A stretch of 45,796 bases of DNA from DASXBA01 sp036406475 (GTDB taxonomy: Bacteria; Actinomycetota; Thermoleophilia; Solirubrobacterales; Thermoleophilaceae). The DNA lies in contig DASXBA010000085.1 in assembly GCA_036406475.1 (NCBI GenBank), positions 1 to 45,796 on the forward strand. Reading direction: 5' to 3'. Under the pieces are notes generated by a model, which searched no databases, was not told where the DNA came from, and saw only the letters and a program-made list of their open reading frames with translations. How positions within the stretch are numbered: the first letter of the stretch is position 1; each line of letters opens with the position of its first letter. A program made the position numbers and the translations under genes. Positions 14,962-22,364 of this stretch are shown here, one piece after another.

Positions 14962-16008
14962 ATGGCCGGCGACCAGGTTGTGCTCCAGGTGGACGGACGC
15001 GACGTGCGCGTGTCGAGCGCCGACCGCGTGATCTTCCCGGCCACCGAGCGGACCGAGGAGGTCACGAAGCTCGAGATCGTGGAGTACTACGTCGCGGTCG
15101 GCGACGGGATCATGCGCGCGCTCCGGGAGCGGCCGACCACGCTCGAGCGCTGGCCGAAGGGCGTTCTGCCGGGGATGAAGCTCACGACCCGCGAGGGCCA
15201 GAAGGGCGAGGCCTTCTACCAGAAGCGCGTCCCCAAGGGGGCGCCCGACTACGTCGAGACCTGCCGGATCCAGTTCCCCTCCGGGCGCCACGCCGACGAG
15301 GTGTGTCCCACGGAGGTCGCCGTGGTCGCCTGGTGCGCCCAGATGGGCACGCTCCCCTTCCACCCCTGGCCGGTGCGGCGCGCGGACGTCGATCACCCCG
15401 ACGAGCTCCGGATCGACCTCGACCCGCAGCCCGGCACCGACTTCGACGACGCCGTGCGGATCGCCGGCGAGGCGCGCGCCCTGCTCGGCGAGCTCGGCTA
15501 CGCCTGCTTCCCGAAGACGTCCGGGGGTCGGGGAATCCACATCTACGTGCGGATCGAGCCGCGCTGGACTTTCACCGACGTGCGCCACGCGGCGATCGCG
15601 TTCGGGCGCGAGCTCGAGCGCCGGATGCCCGGCGAGGTGACGACGAAGTGGTGGAAGGAGGAGCGCGGCGAGCGCATCTTCGTCGACTACAACCAGAACG
15701 CCCGCGACCGGACGATCGCCTCGCCCTACAGCGTGCGTCCCAAGCCCGGCGCGCCGGTGTCCGCGCCGCTCGACTGGGACGAGCTGTCCGGGGTCCAGCC
15801 GGAGGACTTCACCGTGGCGACGATGCCGGCCCGCTTCGCGGAGATCGGCGACCGCTTCGAGGCGATCGACGACGTGCACCACTCGCTCGAGCCGCTGCTC
15901 GAGATGTACGAGCGCGACGAGGAGGGCGACATGCCCTACCCGCCGGACTACCCGAAGATGCCGGGCGAGCCCAAGCGCGTGCAGCCCTCGCGGGCGCGCA
16001 AGGACTAG
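14962..16008 (+). CDS. LigD-type polymerase/primase (PrimPol-C-like)
   Basis: A stand-alone archaeo-eukaryotic primase superfamily polymerase of 348 residues, the size of mycobacterial Prim-PolC. Such enzymes fill short gaps with ribonucleotides in excision repair or end joining. Catalytic residues seen: DLD in RIDLDPQPG (152-154), the SGGRGIH nucleotide motif (187-193) and VDYNQNARDRT (about 243-253, third Asp). Other landmarks are FYQKRVPKG and ERWPKGV near the N-terminus. ATG at 14962 opens the fold and follows a -10 by 6 nt. A LigC-like ligase lies about 5.4 kb away on the other strand. No Ku gene is in the window. Its TAG stop shares the palindrome CTAG with the stop of the next gene. 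Confidence 0.92.
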   Translation: MAGDQVVLQVDGRDVRVSSADRVIFPATERTEEVTKLEIVEYYVAVGDGIMRALRERPTTLERWPKGVLPGMKLTTREGQKGEAFYQKRVPKGAPDYVETCRIQFPSGRHADEVCPTEVAVVAWCAQMGTLPFHPWPVRRADVDHPDELRIDLDPQPGTDFDDAVRIAGEARALLGELGYACFPKTSGGRGIHIYVRIEPRWTFTDVRHAAIAFGRELERRMPGEVTTKWWKEERGERIFVDYNQNARDRTIASPYSVRPKPGAPVSAPLDWDELSGVQPEDFTVATMPARFAEIGDRFEAIDDVHHSLEPLLEMYERDEEGDMPYPPDYPKMPGEPKRVQPSRARKD

Positions 16009-16772
16009 ACGGAAGCCTCGACGATCCGCACGGGCTGCGAGTCGGCCCTTGGCGCCGCGGCCTCGGCGAAGCCGGCCGCCTCGAGCGCGGCCACCGCCTC
16101 GGCGGCGTCCTCGAAGTGCACCCGCACCTGACCGCGGACGAACGCCGACAGCAGCAGCCGGAAGAACTCGACGTGCGGGCCGCTTGCGTCCTCGACGACG
16201 TGCAGGTCGGACAGGTAGAGCCCGCCGGAGAATCCGGAGAGCGTCTCGGCGAAGCGGCGCCAGATGTCGAGCACGTCGTCGCGGTCGAGGTAGCTGAGGA
16301 GGCCCTCGGTGATGATCGCCAGCGGACGGCCGGGATCGAGCGTGGCCGCGAGCTCCTCCAGGTCGCCGGGCCGGAGCACGTCCAGGTCCTCCACGCGGTG
16401 CATCGCGCCCATTCGCGCCAGGGCCTGCCGCTTGCGGGCGGCCATATCAGGCAGGTCGGCCTCGACGTAGTCGATCTTGCGCCCGTGCCGCCGCTTGAAG
16501 CGCCAGCCCCGCGGCGACAGCCCGCCGGCGATCTCGAGGATCTGCGCGCCGGGCGTTATCCAGTCCTCGAGCCGCGCGTCGATCCCGCGGTGCCGGGCCA
16601 GCAGGTAGGGCTCGAGCGTCGGTCCCCGCAGCAGCCCGAAGACCAGCATCGACGGCCGGACCGTCTCGAACAGGACCCGTCCCTCCCAGGACGCGAGCTC
16701 CGGGTGCGACAGCCCGTTGCGCGCCCACACGTAGCCCGTGTAGTGGGCCGTCGGGCTGATCCGCTCGCTCAT
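16005..16772 (-). CDS. Class I SAM-dependent methyltransferase (leucine-carboxyl-methyltransferase-like)
   Basis: A 255-residue methyltransferase. The SAM site is visible as ILEIAGGLSPRGWRF (about 78-92), with acidic ribose contact in VEADLPDMAARKR (about 102-114). AIITEGLLSYLD (about 151-162) is the characteristic strand of the PPM1/TcmP class, whose members methylate carboxylates or O-sites of small molecules. The substrate is unknown. ATG at 16772 overlaps the stop of the BadI-like gene (ATGA), so both are co-translated. It meets the PrimPol gene tail to tail through CTAG. Confidence 0.82.
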   Translation of the reverse strand: MSERISPTAHYTGYVWARNGLSHPELASWEGRVLFETVRPSMLVFGLLRGPTLEPYLLARHRGIDARLEDWITPGAQILEIAGGLSPRGWRFKRRHGRKIDYVEADLPDMAARKRQALARMGAMHRVEDLDVLRPGDLEELAATLDPGRPLAIITEGLLSYLDRDDVLDIWRRFAETLSGFSGGLYLSDLHVVEDASGPHVEFFRLLLSAFVRGQVRVHFEDAAEAVAALEAAGFAEAAAPRADSQPVRIVEASV

Positions 16773-17557
16773 CGGAACTGCGCGAAGTCGGGCTCGCGCT
16801 TCTCGCTGAACGCGCGCACGCCCTCCTGCGCCTCGTCGGACCCGAGGAACGACTCGAGGCCGCTGAACGCGAGTTGGCCGACGCCGGCCAGGTGCTCGGT
16901 GTCGGTGTTGAACGACTGCTTGAGGAAGCGCAGTGCCGTGGGGGAGAGCGCGAGGATCTCGTCGGCCCAGCGGCGTACCTCGTCGCGCAGCTCGGCCGCC
17001 GGCACCACGCGGTTGACGAGGCCCCAGCGCTCGGCCGTGTCGGCGTCGTAGCGGCGGCAGAGGAACCAGATCTCGCGCGCCCGCTTCTCGCCGACCACCC
17101 GCGCGAGGTAGGCGCTGCCGAAGCCGGCGTCGAACGAGCCGACCCGCGGGCCGGTTTGGCCGAACACGGCCGTGTCGGCGGCGATCGACAGGTCGCAGAG
17201 CACGTGCAGCACGTGGCCGCCGCCGATCGCATAGCCGTTCACCGCCGCGATCACCGGCTTGGGGATCTCGCGCAGCAGCCGGTGGAGGTACTCGACCTCG
17301 AACAGCCCGGTCTCGGAGGGCCCGTAGTCGCCCGTCTCGGCGCGCTGCTTCTGGTCGCCGCCGGTAGAGAACGCCCGCTCGCCCGCGCCCGTCAGGCAGA
17401 CGACGCCGACCTCCTTGCTCGCCCAGGCGCGCTTGAAGCAGTGGATCAGCTCGTCGATCGTCTTCGCCCTGAAGGCGTTCATCCGGTCCTGCCGGTCGAT
17501 CGTGATCCAGGCGAGGCCGTTCTCGACTTCGTAATTCACATCCGTTAGCTCGGTCAT
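16769..17557 (-). CDS. Crotonase: BadI-like 2-ketocyclohexanecarboxyl-CoA hydrolase (MenB relative)
   Basis: A crotonase-fold enzyme of 262 residues in the MenB/BadI branch. Branch markers are AFSTGGDQ (about 62-69), AIGGGHVLHVLCDL (110-123), GPRVGSFDAGFGSAYLARVVG (oxyanion and active-site region, 136-156), REIWFLCRRYDA and the C-terminal EKREPDFAQF. The N-terminus (ENGLAWITIDRQDRMNAFR) and NTDTEHLAG resemble BadI as I recall it more than MenB. The divergent neighbour is a BadH-like dehydrogenase, the step before BadI in cyclohexanecarboxylate degradation. BadI opens the ring of 2-ketocyclohexanecarboxyl-CoA to pimelyl-CoA. No other men or bad genes are near, so MenB remains the alternative. 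ATG at 17557 follows TACCGT by 6 nt. Confidence 0.78.
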   Translation of the reverse strand: MTELTDVNYEVENGLAWITIDRQDRMNAFRAKTIDELIHCFKRAWASKEVGVVCLTGAGERAFSTGGDQKQRAETGDYGPSETGLFEVEYLHRLLREIPKPVIAAVNGYAIGGGHVLHVLCDLSIAADTAVFGQTGPRVGSFDAGFGSAYLARVVGEKRAREIWFLCRRYDADTAERWGLVNRVVPAAELRDEVRRWADEILALSPTALRFLKQSFNTDTEHLAGVGQLAFSGLESFLGSDEAQEGVRAFSEKREPDFAQFR

Positions 17558-17562
17558 CGGGC

Positions 17563-17569
17563 TACGGTA
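17563..17569. promoter_or_regulatory. Overlapping divergent -10 elements for BadI-like and BadH-like genes
   Basis: Plus TACGGT (17563-17568) lies 8 nt before the GTG at 17577. Minus TACCGT (17569-17564) lies 6 nt before the ATG at 17557. Five bases are shared, so both genes are driven from one 7-bp spot in a 19-bp gap, giving two leaderless transcripts. Confidence 0.55.
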
Positions 17570-17576
17570 ATCGGCC

Positions 17577-18293
17577 GTGAGGGTTGCCATGGTCACCGGT
17601 GGGGCGCGCGGGATCGGCCGCGGGATCGTCCTGGCCCTTGCCGCGGACGGCCGCAAGGTGGCGGTCGCGGACTTGCTCGAGGAGGAGGCCGCGGCCACCG
17701 CCGAGGAGGCCGGCGGTATCGCGGTCAAGCTCGACGTGACCGACTCGAGCTCCGTGACGGCCGCCGTCGAGCAGGTCGGCCCGGTGGACATCCTCGTGAA
17801 CAACGCGGGCTGGGACGAGGCCAAGCCCTTCCTCGAGACCGACGAGGAGTTCTGGGACCGCGTGATCGACATCAACTTCAAGGGCGGCCTGCGCACCACC
17901 CGGGCCGTGCTCCCCGGAATGGTCGAGCGCGGCTGGGGCCGGGTGGTGAACATCGGCTCGGACGCGGGCAGGGTGGGCTCGTCGATGGAGTCGGTCTACT
18001 CGGGCGCGAAGGGCGGCATGATCGCCTTCACCAAGACGATCGCCCGCGAGGTGGCGCGGGAGGGCGTGACCGCCAACGTGGTCTGCCCGGGGCCGACGAA
18101 GACCGCCTTCCTCGACCGGATCGCCGGCGAGGGCGGCGAGCGGCTGGTGGAGTCGCTGACCAAGGCGGTGCCGATGCGTCGCCTCGGCCAGCCGGAGGAC
18201 GTCGCTGCCGCGGTGGCCTTCCTGGCCTCCGAGGACGCCGGCTACATCACCGGGCAGACGCTGTCGGTGAGCGGCGGCCTGACGATGGCGTGA
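17577..18293 (+). CDS. SDR: BadH-like 2-hydroxycyclohexanecarboxyl-CoA dehydrogenase
   Basis: A classical short-chain dehydrogenase of 238 residues. Cofactor motif TGGARGIGRG (about 6-15), NNAG in DILVNNAGWDEAKPF (about 77-91), catalytic Ser in NIGSDAGRVGSS and YSGAK (Tyr and Lys, about 142-146). NAGWD, PGMVERGWGRVVNI, DAGRVGSSMESVY, NVVCPGPT and ITGQTLSVSGGLTM match BadH of Rhodopseudomonas as I remember it. BadH oxidises 2-hydroxycyclohexanecarboxyl-CoA to the ketone, which BadI cleaves. The BadI-like gene starts only 19 bp away on the other strand and shares the promoter. A 3-hydroxyacyl-CoA dehydrogenase of another ring or branched acid is the alternative. Confidence 0.8.
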   Translation: MRVAMVTGGARGIGRGIVLALAADGRKVAVADLLEEEAAATAEEAGGIAVKLDVTDSSSVTAAVEQVGPVDILVNNAGWDEAKPFLETDEEFWDRVIDINFKGGLRTTRAVLPGMVERGWGRVVNIGSDAGRVGSSMESVYSGAKGGMIAFTKTIAREVAREGVTANVVCPGPTKTAFLDRIAGEGGERLVESLTKAVPMRRLGQPEDVAAAVAFLASEDAGYITGQTLSVSGGLTMA

Positions 18294-18303
18294 TTTCACA
18301 CCC

Positions 18304-18330
18304 TGTCGATCTGGGCGACTCCCGTTCGTC
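18304..18330 (+). promoter_or_regulatory. ECF42-type promoter (TGTCGA-N17-CGTC)
   Basis: TGTCGA (18304-18309) and CGTC (18327-18330) are separated by 17 nt. They lie upstream of a YCII gene followed by an ECF42 sigma factor. From literature recall, ECF42 sigma factors read promoters with TGTCGA at -35 and CGA/TC at -10, so this is an autoregulated promoter. A leader with a strong Shine-Dalgarno sequence (AGGAGGT) follows. Confidence 0.75.
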
Positions 18331-18365
18331 GTTAGGGTGAAAATCGACGACCAGGAGGTCACACC

Positions 18366-18743
18366 ATGAAGTACTTCCTCGCCCTGATCCCCGATCCGTC
18401 CACGGAGCCCTCGCCGGACTCGATGAAGGCCTGGGACGCCTTCACGAGCGAGGCGACCGAGACCGGAGCGTTCGTCGGCGGAGAGGGTCTCCAGGGCCCC
18501 GAGACCGCTACGACCATTCGCCTCCAGGAGAGCGGCGAGCCGATCGTGTCCGACGGGCCCTTCGCCGAGACCAAGGAGCAGCTCGGCGGCTACTACCTGC
18601 TCGACTGCAAGGACCTCGACGAGGCCCTCGACTGGGCCAAGAAGATCCCGATGCCGGGCGGCACGGTCGAGGTGCGGCCGGTCATGGACTACGAGGCCGC
18701 GGGCTCGCAGGCGCACCACAACGAGGCGGAGGCGGCACGGTAG
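18366..18743 (+). CDS. YCII/DGPF-domain protein, ECF42 partner
   Basis: A 125-residue YCII-related protein. The signature DGPFAETKEQLGGYYLLDC is at about 63-81. The N-terminus MKYFLALIPDP is the usual start of the fold. Genes of this type occur next to ECF42 sigma factors across actinobacteria and are their main regulon members. The biochemical role of the DGPF protein is not known. The ATG has AGGAGGT 8 nt upstream and a predicted ECF42 promoter 36-62 nt upstream. The reading frame ends within the first codons of the sigma factor gene, so translation is probably coupled. Confidence 0.92.
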   Translation: MKYFLALIPDPSTEPSPDSMKAWDAFTSEATETGAFVGGEGLQGPETATTIRLQESGEPIVSDGPFAETKEQLGGYYLLDCKDLDEALDWAKKIPMPGGTVEVRPVMDYEAAGSQAHHNEAEAAR

Positions 18744-19963
18744 ACGTCTCGCCGGAGGTCGTCGGCCGCCTGTTCCGGGAGGAGTCGGGGCGGGCGGTCG
18801 CGACCCTGATCCGCGTCCTCGGCGACTTCGACCTCGCCGAGGAGGCCGTCCAGGAGTCGTTCGTCACGGCGCTGGAGCGCTGGCCGCGGGACGGCCTGCC
18901 CGACAACCCGGGCGCCTGGATCACCACCGCCGCGCGCAACAAGGCGATCGACCGGCTGCGCCGCGAGAAGCGCCTGCGCGAGAAGAGCAACGAGCTCCGC
19001 GACCTCGAGGAGCTCGGCGGCGAGGACGGAGAGGACATGAGCTCGATGCCCGACGACCGCCTGCGGCTGTTCTTCACCTGCTGCCATCCGGCGCTGGCGC
19101 CGGAGGCGCGGGTGGCGCTCACGCTGCGCACGCTCGGCGGCCTGTCGACGCCCGAGATCGCCCGTGCCTTCCTCGTCGGCGAGACCGCGATGCAGCAGCG
19201 GCTCGTCCGCGCCAAGCGGAAGATCCAGGGCGCGAACATCCCGTACGAGGTCCCGCCCGACGAGAAGCTGCCCGAGCGGCTGCCGTCCGTGCTCGCGTCG
19301 CTCTACCTGGTCTTCAACGAGGGCTACCTCGCCACCTCCGACGCCGCGCTCGTCCGCCGCGAGCTCTGCGCCGAGGCGATTCGCCTGGGGCGGCTGCTGG
19401 CCACGCTCATGCCGGACGAGCCGGAGGCCATCGGGCTGCTCGCTCTGATGCTCCTGCACGACTCGCGCCGCGAGGCGCGTACCGGCCGCGAGGGCGAGCT
19501 CGTACTGCTCGAGGACCAGGACCGCTCGCGCTGGGACCGGGCCGAGATCGACGAGGGGCTCGGATTGGTCGAGCGGGCGCTACGGCACGGGACGGCGGGG
19601 CCATACGCGCTTCAGGCGGCGATCGCCGCGGAGCATGCTCGCGCGGAGACGGACTGGTCCGCGATCGTCACCCTCTACGACGCCCTGGCCAGGATCTCCG
19701 ACTCGCCGGTGATCCGGCTCAACCGCGCCGCCGCCGTGGCGATGGCCGAAGGTCCCGAGCACGGTCTCGAGCTCATGGGCGAGCTGGCCGGCGACCTCGA
19801 CGGCTACCACCTGCTCCATTCGGCCCGGGCGGACCTGCTGCGGCGGCTCGGGCGCGACGAGGAGGCCGCGGACGCCTACACGCGCGCGATCGAGCTCGTC
19901 TCGAACCCGGCGGAACGGGCGTTCCTGGAGCGGCGCTACCGCCTGACGCGCACCGTGCGGTGA
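18740..19963 (+). CDS. ECF42 RNA polymerase sigma factor with C-terminal TPR-like extension
   Basis: A group ECF42 sigma factor of about 407 residues. Region 2 is at about 5-75 (VVGRLFREESGRAVATLIRV, then RWPRDGLPDNPGAWITTAAR and NKAIDRLRR). Region 4 is at about 110-170 (FTCCHPAL, LRTLGGLSTPEIARAF, RLVRAKRKI). The long C-terminal helical-repeat domain replaces an anti-sigma partner in this group. The start is unclear: homology begins at VDVSPEVVGRLF, where the first codon is GTA (18740), with GGAGG 7 nt upstream. No ATG, GTG or TTG is in frame before 19037, which would remove region 2. I therefore place the start at 18740. The 3' end overlaps the convergent sugar dehydrogenase by 28 bp. Confidence 0.85.
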   Translation, partial: VDVSPEVVGRLFREESGRAVATLIRVLGDFDLAEEAVQESFVTALERWPRDGLPDNPGAWITTAARNKAIDRLRREKRLREKSNELRDLEELGGEDGEDMSSMPDDRLRLFFTCCHPALAPEARVALTLRTLGGLSTPEIARAFLVGETAMQQRLVRAKRKIQGANIPYEVPPDEKLPERLPSVLASLYLVFNEGYLATSDAALVRRELCAEAIRLGRLLATLMPDEPEAIGLLALMLLHDSRREARTGREGELVLLEDQDRSRWDRAEIDEGLGLVERALRHGTAGPYALQAAIAAEHARAETDWSAIVTLYDALARISDSPVIRLNRAAAVAMAEGPEHGLELMGELAGDLDGYHLLHSARADLLRRLGRDEEAADAYTRAIELVSNPAERAFLERRYRLTRTVR

Positions 19964-21432
19964 AAGAGCACGCTGCGGTTGTGCGCGCCGTCGCGGGCGC
20001 GGAGCCCGATCTTCACCTTGGCGCGCCGGTGCCGCCGTAGCGCGCGGCGGATCGCCCGCGAGGCGCGCTTGCTCAGCCGCACCCGCAGCTTGATCCGCTT
20101 GTGGGCGCCCGCCCGCTTGGTCGTCTTGCGCAGCTTGTACGAGCGCCGGCCGATCTTGACCATGCCCGACATCGACACCCGGCACGTCTCGCTGCAGCGG
20201 GCATAGCCGATCGCGCCGCGGTTCTTGCGCACCCGCTGGCGCTTGGCAACCCGCACCTTGAGCCGCGGTGGGACCATGTCGGCGGGCTTGGGGCACGGGA
20301 CGGCCGACGAGCTCTCGACCACTCGGTAGACCTGCCCGCCCGACACAGAGCTGGCATAGACGCAGCCGGCCGCGTCCTCGCTGATGGCGGCGAGCCCGGG
20401 CACGTGCAGCCCGAGCGCGAGGTCCGCCGCCTTGGGGAAGCGCAGCGTGGCCAGATGCAGCGCGTCCTGGACGTTGTCGCCGTAGAGGTAGCGGCCGTAG
20501 AGGGAAGGCAGCGACGGGTCGCGGACCACGACGCCGCCGATGATCGCGGCCCAGCCGTCCTCGTGGAACTGGTCGATCACCGGCTTCGTGCCGGTCCCGC
20601 ACGGCTGCGTCGTGCTGTCGGTGAGGAAGCTCCCCTCACAGACCGACCAGCCGAAGTTCGCGCCCCTGCCGCGGCCGCGGCTCGTGGGCGCGAAGTCGAT
20701 CTCCTCGGTGGTGCCCTCGCCGACGTCTCCGATCGTGAGGTCGCCGTTGGCGCGGTCGAAGGAGAAGCGGAACGGGTTGCGCAGGCCGTAGGCCCAGATC
20801 TCGTCCCGACCGGGGCGGCCGACGAACGGGTTGTCCGGCGGGATCGTGTAGCCGCCGCCCGCCTTTGGCCGGATCCGGAGGACCTTGCCCAGGAGCACAT
20901 TCGTGCTCTGGCCGTTGCCCATCTGGCCGCCGCCGCCGTCGCCGGGCGCGAGCCACATGTCCCCGTCGGGGCCGAACCTCACCGTGCCGCCGTCGTGGTT
21001 CGGCGCGTTCTGGTGCGGAATCTCGATGACGCTCCGCTCGTAGCCCGCGTCGACGCGGTCCGGGCTCGATGCCCTGAACTGATCGACCCGGACGTTGCCG
21101 TTGCCGACGTTGTAGTACGCGTAGACGAAGCGGCTCGTCTGGAAGTTGGGTGGGAAGGCGATCGAGAGCAGGCCTCGCTCGCTGTTGGTGGGCACGCCGG
21201 GGATCGAGAGGAAGGGCGTCGGCTGGATGGCGCCGCCGCGCACCACCCGCACGTCGCCGCCGCGCTCGACCACGTACAGGCGGCTGTAGTCGTTCGGCGC
21301 CCCGGTGACGTAGATCGGCTGGTCGAAGTCGCCGACCTTGCGAAGGCCGACGCCGGCCGACGCCGGCGCGGCGCAGGCCAGGACGGCGATCACCGTGCAG
21401 ACAGCTAGTCGCGCAGCTGAGAGATCAGGCAC
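19936..21432 (-). CDS. Secreted PQQ-dependent sugar (glucose/sorbosone) dehydrogenase-like protein
   Basis: A six-bladed propeller dehydrogenase of 498 residues that would oxidise an aldose outside the cell with PQQ. A signal peptide (residues 1-24, ending ACAAPASAG) precedes the propeller. Family segments are ERGLLSIAFPPNF, PHQNAPNHDGGTVRFGPDG (active-site His), GDGGGGQMGNGQS, LLGKVLRIRP, IWAYGLRNPFRFSFD and GRYLYGDN. From about 395 to the end is a Lys/Arg-rich module (CSETCRVSMSG, RLSKRASRAIRRALRRHRRA) typical of exported Thermoleophilia proteins. GTG at 21432 has AAGGA 9 nt upstream, inside the 3' end of the ligase gene, with a 28-bp overlap. An electron acceptor is not encoded nearby. Confidence 0.88.
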   Translation of the reverse strand: MPDLSAARLAVCTVIAVLACAAPASAGVGLRKVGDFDQPIYVTGAPNDYSRLYVVERGGDVRVVRGGAIQPTPFLSIPGVPTNSERGLLSIAFPPNFQTSRFVYAYYNVGNGNVRVDQFRASSPDRVDAGYERSVIEIPHQNAPNHDGGTVRFGPDGDMWLAPGDGGGGQMGNGQSTNVLLGKVLRIRPKAGGGYTIPPDNPFVGRPGRDEIWAYGLRNPFRFSFDRANGDLTIGDVGEGTTEEIDFAPTSRGRGRGANFGWSVCEGSFLTDSTTQPCGTGTKPVIDQFHEDGWAAIIGGVVVRDPSLPSLYGRYLYGDNVQDALHLATLRFPKAADLALGLHVPGLAAISEDAAGCVYASSVSGGQVYRVVESSSAVPCPKPADMVPPRLKVRVAKRQRVRKNRGAIGYARCSETCRVSMSGMVKIGRRSYKLRKTTKRAGAHKRIKLRVRLSKRASRAIRRALRRHRRAKVKIGLRARDGAHNRSVLFHRTVRVRR

Positions 21433-22364
21433 TCCTGGGGTTCCTTGTCGGCACGCCAGCGCTGGAACTTTGCCCCGTGCCTGATCCGCTGGCCGGTGAT
21501 GTGGTCGAAGCTGACCTCGCAGACGAGCTCCGGGCGCAGCCCCTCCCAGACGAGCTCCTCGTCGGACTTCCAGCGGCTCGGCTCGCCGGAGCCGCGCTCG
21601 TGCGTGCGGTAGGGCTCGAGCAGCTCGATCAGCTCGCGCTTCTCCTTGGCCTTGAAGCTCGAGGTGTGCCCCACCACGTGCAGGCCGCCGTCGTCGTCGT
21701 ACATCCCGAGGATGAGCGAGCCGACCGTGCCCTCCTCCTTGCCGAAGCGGAAGGCCACCACCACCGTGTCGGCGGTCCGGACGCGCTTGATCTTCATCAT
21801 CCCGGTCCGCTCGCCGGGCTTGTAGGGCGCGCCCGACTGCTTGGCCACCACGCCCTCGCCCGTTCCCTCGAGCCAGGTCGTCGCCTCGTCCCGATCCTCG
21901 GTCAGCGGAGTGAGCTCGACCGGCTTCTTGACGATCTTCGCCAGGCGCTTGCGGCGCTCGGAGTAGGGCAGGTCGAGCAGGTCCTCGTCGTCCTGGGCCA
22001 GAAGATCGAAGGCCACGAACTCGGCCGGCGTCTCCTTGGCGAGCTTCTCCACGCGGGACGCCGCCGGGTGGATCCGCTGGGAGAGGAGGTCGAACTCCTG
22101 GATTCCGTCGACCACCACGATCATCTCGCCGTCGACCACCGCGCGGTCGGCCTTGAGGCTCTTGACCTGCTCGACCACCTCGGGGAAGTAGCGGTTCATC
22201 GGCTTGCCGTTGCGGCTCTGGAGGCGCACGTCGTCGCCGTCGCGGAAGACGATCGTGCGGAAGCCGTCCCACTTGGGCTCGTAGCACCAGTCCTCGCCCT
22301 CGGGCAGCGCCTTTGCGGACTTGGCGAGCTGAGGCTTGACCGGCATCGACAGCGGCAGGCTCAT
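21405..22364 (-). CDS. ligC: ATP-dependent DNA ligase, LigC-like
   Basis: A minimal ATP-dependent ligase of 319 residues: nucleotidyltransferase domain followed by an OB-fold. The AMP-accepting lysine is Lys31 in EPKWDGFR. Further motifs are SRNGKPMNRYFPEV, VVDGEMIVV (motif III region), GEGVVAKQ (motif IV) and MMKIKRVRTADTVV (motif V). The opening MPVKPQLAKS and overall length match mycobacterial LigC. In mycobacteria LigC works with Prim-PolC in excision repair; here the PrimPol gene lies 5.4 kb away. The gene overlaps the preceding SDR stop by ATGA and the following dehydrogenase by 28 bp, forming a minus-strand operon. Confidence 0.9.
   Translation of the reverse strand: MSLPLSMPVKPQLAKSAKALPEGEDWCYEPKWDGFRTIVFRDGDDVRLQSRNGKPMNRYFPEVVEQVKSLKADRAVVDGEMIVVVDGIQEFDLLSQRIHPAASRVEKLAKETPAEFVAFDLLAQDDEDLLDLPYSERRKRLAKIVKKPVELTPLTEDRDEATTWLEGTGEGVVAKQSGAPYKPGERTGMMKIKRVRTADTVVVAFRFGKEEGTVGSLILGMYDDDGGLHVVGHTSSFKAKEKRELIELLEPYRTHERGSGEPSRWKSDEELVWEGLRPELVCEVSFDHITGQRIRHGAKFQRWRADKEPQECLISQLRD

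Noticed and set aside
16769..17557. MenB of menaquinone synthesis as the first call
   Set aside because: Close relative, but N-terminal and C-terminal segments and the BadH-like divergent partner favour BadI. Kept as the alternative.
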